A DNA stretch of 64,000 bases from Saccharicrinis sp963667815 (GTDB lineage Bacteria; Bacteroidota; Bacteroidia; Bacteroidales; Marinilabiliaceae): NCBI GenBank assembly GCA_963667815.1, contig OY764021.1; one strand, written 5' to 3'. How positions within the stretch are numbered: position 1 is the stretch's first letter; each line of letters opens with the position of its first letter. The notes under the pieces were generated by a model, which was not told the origin of the DNA, made no database searches, and was given only the letters and a program-made list of their open reading frames with translations. The position numbers were made by a program, and so were the translations under genes. Below are positions 46,327 through 54,525 of the stretch, piece after piece.

Positions 46327-46797
46327 TTACTTTTCAGCAATTTCGGAAGAAGACAAACCATCTATTTTATTTTTGATAAAAATAAGACGTCTTTTTTTCG
46401 GAGGTAAATTGATAAGGTTATTTACCTCATTTAGAATGGATTTATATTCAATTCTTTTTTCATCATCGTAATTTACCTCTGATTTTACGAGTTGGTCCTT
46501 TACAAATGATTGATGATAGGCTTTTTTCCTAAAATTTTTAAGAATTTCATTATGAGCAATCTTAAAAATAAATGCTTTAAAGGAAAGTTCTGTTTTTAAT
46601 TGAAGTCTGGTTTCCCAAATTTTGACAAACACAGTTTGTACAATTTCTTCTGCCTCTGATTCTGATTTTAAATAGTTTAATGAAAATATATATAGCTTTT
46701 TTGAATATTTATTAAACAATTCATCAAAACAAGTAATATCACTTTTCACTATACCTTCAACTAAGTATGTATCTTCTTTTGGCTTATCTAACATCAA
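46327..46797 (-). pseudogene. ECF sigma factor truncated inside region 4
   Basis: 156 codons. Region 2 (FDELFNKYSKKLYIFSLNYL, EAEEIVQTVFVKIWETR) and the linker (INLPPKKRRLIFIKNKIDGLSSSEIAEK) are intact, but the frame ends right after SSSEIAEK. That is the first helix of the region 4 helix-turn-helix. The recognition helix (compare KLGINKRTVENHL in the 26626 protein) is missing. No matching sequence follows in other frames, and the Y1 transposase remnant begins about 75 nt further on. No FecR gene is nearby. A deletion or insertion event with the transposon is the simplest cause. Confidence 0.8.
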
Positions 46798-46977
46798 AAT
46801 CTTCCTTTTTCCTAAACTAAAATACTAAACTTTTCCAGTGAAGAAACAAAAGTATGGATTTATTTGAATTTACCAACCTATCCTACTGCCTGATTATTGA
46901 TTCAAAATGGTTCTAACATTATAATACATAAGTGAAACCGGAAGATTAATTATTAAAACATCATTGATATAAAACAA

Positions 46978-47012
46978 TAAAAGGAAGCTACTTATAACTT
47001 CCTTTTATTTTC
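46978..47012 (-). terminator. Terminator of the POT-like transporter gene
   Basis: A perfect 10-bp stem TAAAAGGAAG / CTTCCTTTTA with a 10-nt loop. T-rich on both outer sides, and about 95 nt past the transporter stop. Confidence 0.75.
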
Positions 47013-47106
47013 TTGCAAATTTTGTGAACGATTAATAATTAATCTCGTTGAACAGTAAACGAATAAATACTGAACTTATTTGAAAACTTTCATTAATATT
47101 TAAAAA

Positions 47107-48582
47107 TTATTTTGTTTGTGCCTCTTTGGGTCTAATTACCATTCTATCATAAATGGTTAAAGCCAAAATAGTAACTACACCAATTCCTGTAATAAAATAC
47201 CATATTCTATTAGGATCATAATTATCCCAAATAAATTGTGTCATTTCTGTTTCCGTCATTCCAAGTTTTGCAGCAGCAGATGTAAAGTAATCGTTTTTAG
47301 TAAAATGCTGGGTTATCTCTGGCATTGAAATGCCTCTGCTTGCCATTTCCGTTTGCAAAAGACTTAGTTTATCCGACCAGGCCTCATATAGATTACCTGA
47401 CACAAAGGTTGTTAGGAAATTACCTAAGAATACAGGTAGAAAATATGTTCCCATATATAATGCTTCTTTTCCTTTGGGAGATATTAATGCAATAAATGAA
47501 GAGAATGTAGGATTTGTCATCATTTCACCAATTGAGAAAATCATGATTCCTAGAATTGTGTATAAACCATTACCTGTATAAAATGTAATCCCAATACCTA
47601 TTGCCGCCACAATAAATCCTGTTATCATCGCACTTACATGGCGCATTCTTAATACAAAAAACGATACAATTAATTGAAATACGATAATAGAACCTGCATC
47701 AAGGTTAATTAACATCTCAGGATTAACAGAATCACCCCCTCCACTCATGGCACTTGCAATCCAAGGAGAAACCTCTGCTATAGAATCATGCAGCGCTTTT
47801 GTGTTAACCCAATCTTCAATAAAGGTTGGGAGCGTATAGAAAAGCTGATTAAACATTGTCCAGAAACCAACCATAATTATTAATAATACAGAAAGACGAC
47901 TATCCTTAACTGCTTCCCAAATTTTAATTAAGGAACTCTTAATAGCTTGCGATATGGTTTCCGTATTTTTTTCGCGGTCCTTCTCTTTATAAAAAAATAA
48001 AACGATTAATAAATTTATTGTTATAACAATAGCTGCCTGAAGAAATATTATTTTCCAACCAAATTGTGTACGTAAAGTAGATGAAAAAGCCGGTCCAATA
48101 AAACCACCAATATTTACCATCATATAAAAAATACCAAAACCTAAGGTCGAATTTGTTTCATCTGTATTTTTAGTAACTATAGCAGAAGCCACAGGCTTAA
48201 ACATTGCTGCCCCAACAGCTACCCATAAAAACACTAAAAATACCATAAAATAGGAATTCACTTCTCCCATTAAATAGTATCCTGAAATCAAAAGTAAGTA
48301 TGCTATTATTAATGATACCTTATACCCGATTTTATCTGCAATTACTCCTGTAAATAATGGTAACAAGTATAAAATTGCAGTTACAATTCCCATGATCTGC
48401 CCCTTTTCAGTATGCGAAAACCCTAATCCACCATCATCGGTTGATCCTGTTAAATAAAGTGCCAAAACTGCAAATAATCCATACCAGGCCCAACGCTCAA
48501 AAAGCTCCATGATACTAGCGAGCCAAAATCCATTATTAAAAGATTTCATGACTCCCACAAATGATTTTTTATCTGTACTCAT
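47107..48582 (-). CDS. POT/PTR-like major facilitator transporter
   Basis: A 491-residue protein with about 12-14 membrane helices. ELFERWAWYGLFAVLALYL near residue 22 matches the ExxERxxYYG signature of proton-dependent oligopeptide transporters. WVAVGAAMFKPVASAIVTKNT matches the second conserved POT block. It has a long loop near 280-295. The likely role is proton-driven uptake of di- and tripeptides or related small solutes across the inner membrane. It is a single-gene unit ended by the hairpin at 46978; upstream are about 540 bases without a gene. Confidence 0.8.
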   Translation of the reverse strand: MSTDKKSFVGVMKSFNNGFWLASIMELFERWAWYGLFAVLALYLTGSTDDGGLGFSHTEKGQIMGIVTAILYLLPLFTGVIADKIGYKVSLIIAYLLLISGYYLMGEVNSYFMVFLVFLWVAVGAAMFKPVASAIVTKNTDETNSTLGFGIFYMMVNIGGFIGPAFSSTLRTQFGWKIIFLQAAIVITINLLIVLFFYKEKDREKNTETISQAIKSSLIKIWEAVKDSRLSVLLIIMVGFWTMFNQLFYTLPTFIEDWVNTKALHDSIAEVSPWIASAMSGGGDSVNPEMLINLDAGSIIVFQLIVSFFVLRMRHVSAMITGFIVAAIGIGITFYTGNGLYTILGIMIFSIGEMMTNPTFSSFIALISPKGKEALYMGTYFLPVFLGNFLTTFVSGNLYEAWSDKLSLLQTEMASRGISMPEITQHFTKNDYFTSAAAKLGMTETEMTQFIWDNYDPNRIWYFITGIGVVTILALTIYDRMVIRPKEAQTK

Positions 48583-48947
48583 CTTTTATTAGTTTTTTAT
48601 TTCAATGTGATTTCTATTGTTAACTATTAATACCCAATTAAATTTATCGCTCTTTAGTTATTATTATAGGTCTTACCTCTATTATTTTAATCTTGTTCGT
48701 ACAATAATCTTCTTAAGATAAAATATCACGTAGCTACAAATCAATCAAGCACCTACAAATTTAAAAAATCGAATAACTTTTCATCTATCCATTTGTAAAT
48801 AACTATTATTTGTATAGTGTCTTAATAGTTAAATAGGGTAATTAAGTAATTTAAGTAGAAAAACTAAAGTTTGCCCATGCAACTTTTATAAAAAATATCA
48901 CTGTATCAAAATTCAATATGAATAGTCCTCCTCTGAAAAACTACTAT
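48583..48947. other. AT-rich intergenic stretch, nothing recognised
   Basis: Presumed promoter region of the transporter gene. No copy of the shared PUL element and no gene seen. Confidence 0.5.
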
Positions 48948-48993
48948 AAAAGAAATCCTCTGATCGTAAAACAGGATCAGAGGATTTCTTTTT
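48948..48993 (-). terminator. Terminator downstream of the Crp/Fnr-like gene
   Basis: A long stem AAAAGAAATCCTCTGATC / GATCAGAGGATTTCTTTT with a 9-nt loop region and T-runs on both outer sides, so it can work bidirectionally. Confidence 0.9.
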
Positions 48994-49118
48994 GTATTAA
49001 TCAAACTAACATCCGTTCTACGAATAAATAGAACTTAAATCTTTAGTAGCTTCTTTACAGACCTTTGGCAATAGGTCAGTACGAAAATATTTTGAACAAC
49101 TTTAAATGAATCATCAAC

Positions 49119-49865
49119 TTAAAACTTATAATGTTTGCGATACATTTGAAAATGGGCAATTTGATTTAATTTGTTTCTGTTTAAAATTCTTATCTGACGA
49201 CCATGCAGACTAATCAAATTTTCATTTTTAAATGAAGTTAAAACCCTTATTACTGTTTCAGTAGCAGATCCCAGTTTATTTGCCATTTCATCTCTGGTGA
49301 TTCGGATATTGAGCATTTTTTCACAATCTTCACCAAACTCATCATACAAATACAAAAGCATTTCAGCGGTTCTTTCACGTATTGATTTATGGGCAATCTC
49401 TGTTACAAAAGAATTTGATTCGCCTAACTCTTTGCACATCATTTTCATCATTTTTTGTCTAAACTTCCAATTATTATCAAATAACCTGGCTACAATTTCA
49501 AAAGGAATATACCGAAGTATGGCATCTTCCATAATTTTTGCAGAAGTACAAGCTTTTTCATTGGTTAGTAATGATCTGTATGCTATTAAGTCGCCCTTGT
49601 GGGCAAAACGCAAGATATACTCTTTTCCGGTCCATCCTATTTTAAAAACTTTAACCACTCCCTTTTGTATACAATACAAGCCAGAATGTGTTCGGCCTTC
49701 ATAATAAACCACCTCTCCTCTTTTAAATCTGGTTCTGGAACTTTCTCTCTCCAAGAAAAATAATTCTTCATCCGTAAGATTATTAAATAAATCCATCGAT
49801 TTTAAACAATAGTGATCTACATCAATTATTGGTCTTTCTTTAAAACTACTTACGAATGTTTCCAT
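49119..49865 (-). CDS. Crp/Fnr-family transcription regulator
   Basis: A 248-residue protein. The cyclic-nucleotide-binding-type domain (about 25-140: GEVVYYEGRTHSGLYCIQKGVVKVFK, HKGDLIAYRSLL) is followed by a dimer helix and a Crp-type helix-turn-helix (ITRDEMANKLGSATETVIRVLTSFKNENLI). It lacks an N-terminal four-cysteine iron-sulfur motif, so it is not a classical Fnr. Ligand unknown. It starts 44 nt downstream of the aminopeptidase stop, on the same strand, and may be cotranscribed with it. Confidence 0.92.
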   Translation of the reverse strand: METFVSSFKERPIIDVDHYCLKSMDLFNNLTDEELFFLERESSRTRFKRGEVVYYEGRTHSGLYCIQKGVVKVFKIGWTGKEYILRFAHKGDLIAYRSLLTNEKACTSAKIMEDAILRYIPFEIVARLFDNNWKFRQKMMKMMCKELGESNSFVTEIAHKSIRERTAEMLLYLYDEFGEDCEKMLNIRITRDEMANKLGSATETVIRVLTSFKNENLISLHGRQIRILNRNKLNQIAHFQMYRKHYKF

Positions 49866-49909
49866 AGGTTTCTATACTATCAATTACTACAAAAATTTAT
49901 TCCAATACT

Positions 49910-50980
49910 TTATACAATTTTAAGTCCTCTATCAAAATGATTCAGAGATTCTGATCCATCCTCACAAACCAAAACCGAATCCTCAACACGCATTCCGCCA
50001 AAACCCGGTATATATAACCCTGGTTCAATTGTTATCACCATATCTTTCTTTAAAATAGCTTCTGAATCGTGTTTTATAAAGGGTGCTTCATGAATATTTA
50101 AACCTGTTCCATGACCAATGCCAGGATAAAAGTATTTTTGATATTCCTGAGGAATTGAATCTCTTACAATGCGGTCAATTTCTTTTGCTGAAGTATTATT
50201 TTTTATGGCGTTTTGAGCATTCAATCCTGCAGTATTTACAATATCATGTATTTTCTTTTGCTCCGCATTTATTTTATCACATACAAAAACACGACTGATA
50301 TCGGCATGATAACCATTATATAATGCGCCAAAATCAAAAAGAATAATATCTCCACTCTTCAGTTTAGTAGAACCTGGTTTACCATGTAAAAGAGAACTTC
50401 TTTCTCCAAACAGCACCATGGTTTCGAACGATATATCGTCAGCACCACTTTTTTTCATAGCATATTCCAATTCAGCTGTTATATCCAGTTCCGAAACACC
50501 AGGCTTAATTAATGAAACAATTTTATTCAACGATTCATCTGATAATTCTGCAGCTTGTTTTAAAGCATTAATTTCATTCTCACTTTTAATTAAACGTAAC
50601 TGTTCAACTAATCCAATTTTTCCGGTTACTACAGTATCTTTAATCTGGCATAATTCAGCATGCTCTATATGCAAAAGATGCTCACTTTCAAATGCAAGAA
50701 ACTTTACTTTTTCTTTACTGCACAAATATTGATAAGTAGGCGCCTGAAATCTTTGATCCTCGATCCAATTAAAAATCTGAATTCCTTTAAAACATTCCTG
50801 CTCGGCTTGTTCTGTATACCTACCATCAGTAATTAAATAGGTTCCTGTTTTTGTAATTAGCAAACGCGAAGAATCACCCGTAAATCCCGTTAAATATCTG
50901 ATATTTTCAACCGAACTTACAAATAAAGCATCTAGCCTTTGTTTTTCTAATAATCTTATTATTTCATTTATCTTTTGCAT
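49910..50980 (-). CDS. M24B-family Xaa-Pro aminopeptidase/dipeptidase
   Basis: A 356-residue cytosolic protein. The N-terminal creatinase-like domain (about 1-130, LRYLTGFTGDSSRLLI) is followed by the pita-bread fold. Metal ligands: ILFDFGALYNGYHADISRVF (two Asp), GIGHGTGLNIHEAPF (His), VITIEPGLYIPGFGGMRVEDSVLV (two Glu). All five are present, so it should be active. It releases N-terminal residues before proline. Housekeeping in character. Confidence 0.92.
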   Translation of the reverse strand: MQKINEIIRLLEKQRLDALFVSSVENIRYLTGFTGDSSRLLITKTGTYLITDGRYTEQAEQECFKGIQIFNWIEDQRFQAPTYQYLCSKEKVKFLAFESEHLLHIEHAELCQIKDTVVTGKIGLVEQLRLIKSENEINALKQAAELSDESLNKIVSLIKPGVSELDITAELEYAMKKSGADDISFETMVLFGERSSLLHGKPGSTKLKSGDIILFDFGALYNGYHADISRVFVCDKINAEQKKIHDIVNTAGLNAQNAIKNNTSAKEIDRIVRDSIPQEYQKYFYPGIGHGTGLNIHEAPFIKHDSEAILKKDMVITIEPGLYIPGFGGMRVEDSVLVCEDGSESLNHFDRGLKIV

Positions 50981-51006
50981 ATAACTTCTTATTTACTTTG
51001 TGCAAA

Positions 51007-51036
51007 AAATGGCAAATACTGTATTATTTGCCATTT
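51007..51036 (-). terminator. Terminator of the GH127/GH146 operon
   Basis: A perfect 10-bp stem AAATGGCAAA / TTTGCCATTT with a 10-nt loop. On the minus strand TTTTTTGC follows. It lies 43 nt past the GH146 stop and just upstream of the aminopeptidase start at 50980. Confidence 0.8.
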
Positions 51037-51078
51037 AAGGGTATTGCTATAAAAAACTGTATTATTGATTTATCAACA

Positions 51079-53439
51079 CTATCTTTTTACAATACGGGCA
51101 CTAGCAACTGGACCTGCTCTATGCCCTTCATTTGGTACTAGTTTCACCGTTACTTTACCACCATTAACAGTTAACTCATCAGGTAATGCATATTGCTGAT
51201 TATAAAACGATCCTGCATTTTTATTCGATAAGTTTTCTGTTGCTATTTTTTGATCATTTACATATACATCAAAGGTTCTCTTACCGGGTAAGCCTCCATA
51301 ATACTCAAGTACAAGTGCCATTGGTTGACCTGCATAAACATTCATTTCAAATGAAAACCATCCTCCTCTATCGGCCTCTCTGTATTTAATGTGTTTTAAT
51401 TCTTCTACCCAGCATTTATTTTCTTTAAAATTATGATCTCTTTCAGGTTGCATCTCGCCTAACTTAAAATAATCAATGGTCATTTCCTGAAGCTTTTTGA
51501 TCCTCTGTTGTATTTCTAAATATTCAGCTTTATGCTGATCCCATTTCTCCTCGGTAAAAAGATCAAAATACACAGAATAACTTCGTTCGTGAACCTGATA
51601 AAAAGGTCTGAACAATACATCTTTCGGTCTTCCAACACCTTCTGTTTTAAAAGTATTGATTTCTCCAACAACTTGATGCAACCACATTTCAGGATTTCTT
51701 TCCGATGTCATCAAAACAGGAACATAAAGTAGATCTGTTGCTTTGGGGTCATTCTCCGGACCCAAATCACCAGCCAAAACCAATGGTCCATACATCACTG
51801 CTACTCTGTTTTCATCATCAGGCATAGATTCCAAGCGTAAACTAAAAGGAATAGAAACCTTCACCTCATCACCTGATTTCCAGGTTCTATGGATGGATAC
51901 AAAACTTTGGGGTTGTTCTACTACAGTTATTGGTTTATCATTGACTAAAATTTGAATACCTTGTTCAGCCCATCCCGGATAGCGAATATTTAAAGCGAAA
52001 GCTACAGGTTTATCGCATTTAATTTTAAATGTACTTCCTTGTTCTTCCGGGTACTTTGTATTTTGAATAACCTGTACACCTTTTTCATTCCAGCTTAGTT
52101 CTGATGCAATAAACTGCGATACAAATAATTCTTCGTGATTATGATAATAAATATTTTTACCATACTTTGCATGGTTCTCCATTCCAGTTCCAATACAGCA
52201 TGTAAACCAATCTGGATCCTGAAATGCTTTGTGTCCTCCCATCTCTAGTGACAAGTTGTAAACTACTCTTCCATCGTCTGGATTTTGAGAAGAAAGAATC
52301 TGGTTAAATAAAGCTCGCTCGTAATAATCAGCCACTTCAGCTTTAGCTTCCCATTGAAACAAATGCTTCGATAGCTTAAGCATATTGTAAACATTACAAG
52401 TCTCTGTTGTCCCATCACTCAGTCTGTCTCTTAAGCTATCTGGCGCACCAAAATACTCGTGATTACAGTTTCCTCCGGTTACATAAGAATGATGATGCAC
52501 TACCCTGTTCCAGAAATACTCAGAAGCCTCATAATCATTTTTATTACCGGTAAGTTCATACCTACGGGCTGTACCAACAAACTTAGGTATTTGAGTATTG
52601 GCATGTTTACCTGGCAAAATATCTTTATGGTGAGCTATTGAATCAATAATTGCCTTATGATGAAATATCATAGACATATCCAAATATTTTTGATTGCCGG
52701 TGATACCATAAAGTTCTGCAAGCACTTCATTGATCCCTCCATGCTCGCAATTCAACATTTCCTGAACCTGATCATCAGTCAAATCTTTAACAATGGTAAA
52801 TAACCAGTCTGAAAATTTAACGGCAATATCCAATGCTTCATTATTGTTGCATAGTTTATAAGCATGTATCAATCCATCTAAAACTTTATGCTGAGTATAA
52901 TAAGGTACCCATATTCCGTTTAGGTTAAATCCCTGCGAACGTATATCTCCTTTAGCCACCTCATCTTCCAATATTTTTTCACCATTCTCAAATGCTCCCA
53001 AATATCCATTTCCTTCTGCATTCTGGCATTCGGCAAGCTCACTAACAATATAATCAGCGCGCTCTTTAAAAACAGAGTCGCCCGTTGTTTGATACATTAA
53101 ACAAATTGCAGTTAAATAATGTCCTAAACTATGTCCGGCAATGGTATTATCCTCCCATCCATGATATTGTTCAGCCTTAGGTTGAAGTCCAGCCTCAATA
53201 CGAAACCGTGCTAAAAAACGATCCGGTTCATAATCTAGCAAAACTTTTTCATCTAACTCGGTAGCATGATAAAAAGGACCATCTAATAGTTTTACATCTT
53301 TAATATCAAAAGTAATTGCCCTAAAAGGAATAACCTCAGATTGCTTACCATTTATGGTTAAAGCATGCTCTATTGATTGTTTACAACCTATGGTAAATAG
53401 GAATATTATTACACAAAGTACACTAATATTTTTTGCCAT
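51079..53439 (-). CDS. GH146/GH127-type beta-L-arabinofuranosidase lipoprotein
   Basis: A 786-residue lipoprotein (VIIFLFTIGC). The alpha/alpha barrel (about 40-520) has GWEDNTIAGHSLGHYLTA and VPYYTQHKVLDGL. The catalytic zinc-cysteine site is TTETCNVYNMLKLSKHLF (Glu 346, Cys 348) plus WFTCCIGTGMENH (Cys 414, 415). The pattern WFTCC-GTG and overall layout fit GH146 better than classic GH127. Beta-sandwich domains follow, including one resembling DUF4986. It should remove terminal beta-L-arabinofuranose. Last gene of the arabinose-type operon. Confidence 0.88.
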   Translation of the reverse strand: MAKNISVLCVIIFLFTIGCKQSIEHALTINGKQSEVIPFRAITFDIKDVKLLDGPFYHATELDEKVLLDYEPDRFLARFRIEAGLQPKAEQYHGWEDNTIAGHSLGHYLTAICLMYQTTGDSVFKERADYIVSELAECQNAEGNGYLGAFENGEKILEDEVAKGDIRSQGFNLNGIWVPYYTQHKVLDGLIHAYKLCNNNEALDIAVKFSDWLFTIVKDLTDDQVQEMLNCEHGGINEVLAELYGITGNQKYLDMSMIFHHKAIIDSIAHHKDILPGKHANTQIPKFVGTARRYELTGNKNDYEASEYFWNRVVHHHSYVTGGNCNHEYFGAPDSLRDRLSDGTTETCNVYNMLKLSKHLFQWEAKAEVADYYERALFNQILSSQNPDDGRVVYNLSLEMGGHKAFQDPDWFTCCIGTGMENHAKYGKNIYYHNHEELFVSQFIASELSWNEKGVQVIQNTKYPEEQGSTFKIKCDKPVAFALNIRYPGWAEQGIQILVNDKPITVVEQPQSFVSIHRTWKSGDEVKVSIPFSLRLESMPDDENRVAVMYGPLVLAGDLGPENDPKATDLLYVPVLMTSERNPEMWLHQVVGEINTFKTEGVGRPKDVLFRPFYQVHERSYSVYFDLFTEEKWDQHKAEYLEIQQRIKKLQEMTIDYFKLGEMQPERDHNFKENKCWVEELKHIKYREADRGGWFSFEMNVYAGQPMALVLEYYGGLPGKRTFDVYVNDQKIATENLSNKNAGSFYNQQYALPDELTVNGGKVTVKLVPNEGHRAGPVASARIVKR

Positions 53440-53497
53440 TATCGTTATTGTTTATTAAGGGATTTTTCACTTGATTTTAGTTGAGAAGAATTAACAA

Positions 53498-54319
53498 TTA
53501 CTCTCCTACGTATCTATTTTCTGCGGCATGACAAGAGGGAGAAGTCTCAAATTCTGAAAAGTATTGACTCACCAACTCATACAAATCCCGATCATATCTT
53601 TTTAAATCTTCTCTTGTATTTACCCAGTTATGTTTTCCATCAGTTTCTGAAACTTCTGCATTAACATCAAACCAATCCTGAACCGCCTCAGCCCAATATT
53701 CGTAAATATCTGTTTTTGCATAAGTATTTTCATATTTGCCTTGTGCTATGGCATTATCCATAAGCTTTTGCAATTTGTCGTTAAATGTTTTATCACTAGG
53801 AGCTATTCCCAACAAGTGTATCCCATGCGAAAACTCATGAATGGTAATATCTTCTGCATGATACTTATCTATTTGATAGCATAGTAAGTTCTCCTCAGCA
53901 CATGACGAAAGGGGTGCATTTAAATCTCCCCCCAGACCTCGTGCACGAACATCCCAATTGATGGTGGTATCATTGGCCAGCTCTTTTTGTTCCGGTAGAT
54001 CAGTCGTTCCTTCATATCTTGCCATTACAGCCATACGAGCATCGTTCTTAATCATTGTTTTTAAAACTTCCTTAGGTAGATCTTTAGTCATAAAATACAC
54101 AATCTCCCAAGCTTTTTCTAAAGCTGCATCCGGCACTCTCCATGAACTAACCACAGGTATACCATTGGCATCCATATACTTTTTATAAAACGGATCTAAC
54201 TTTAATTTTGCAGGAGGAGCTGTTATATCAGGAGTTTCTAGTGTAGTACTTTGTGCTGAAATGATAAACATACTGCAACAAAACATTAAGATGGTTAATA
54301 GTGATTTTTTTATTTTCAT
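53498..54319 (-). CDS. Secreted zincin-type metallopeptidase-like protein
   Basis: A 273-residue protein with signal peptide (MKIKKSLLTILMFCCSMFIISAQ). HEFSH at about 161-165 is an HExxH zinc motif. DIYEYWAEAVQDWFD, about 45 residues later, offers a third ligand Glu, as in gluzincins. RARGLGG and a Cys pair (AEENLLCYQ region) lie before the motif. No pro-domain or C-terminal extension. I recognise the fold class, not a named family. It sits between the S9 peptidase and GH146 genes, so it is part of a glycosidase/peptidase operon that may act on a glycoprotein. Confidence 0.75.
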   Translation of the reverse strand: MKIKKSLLTILMFCCSMFIISAQSTTLETPDITAPPAKLKLDPFYKKYMDANGIPVVSSWRVPDAALEKAWEIVYFMTKDLPKEVLKTMIKNDARMAVMARYEGTTDLPEQKELANDTTINWDVRARGLGGDLNAPLSSCAEENLLCYQIDKYHAEDITIHEFSHGIHLLGIAPSDKTFNDKLQKLMDNAIAQGKYENTYAKTDIYEYWAEAVQDWFDVNAEVSETDGKHNWVNTREDLKRYDRDLYELVSQYFSEFETSPSCHAAENRYVGE

Positions 54320-54451
54320 TTTTAGTCTTTTATAATATGTCTTTTTAGTTGTCTGTTTATGCTAGCCAGTCCTCTGGTTCAAGTTTGTAACTTGGACCAT
54401 GATTACCCCCCCCTAACAAAGCAACTAAATTTGATTAATTAGTAATGAAGA

Positions 54452-54520
54452 GGTACGAGATACAATCTCGCACCAGCATATGACTGTTGACTGCCTGCTA
54501 AAAACTACAGACTGAGAACT
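54452..54520. repeat. Intergenic hairpin followed by GACTG-type degenerate repeats
   Basis: GGTACGAGAT-ACA-ATCTCGCACC (54452-54474) folds into a 10-bp stem with one G-T or A-C pair depending on strand. It is followed at 54482-54520 by GACTG-rich sequence like that at 7965-8036. It lies in the 206-nt gap between the S9 and metallopeptidase genes. Probably a dispersed intergenic repeat of this lineage. Confidence 0.6.
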
Positions 54521-54525
54521 ATAAC

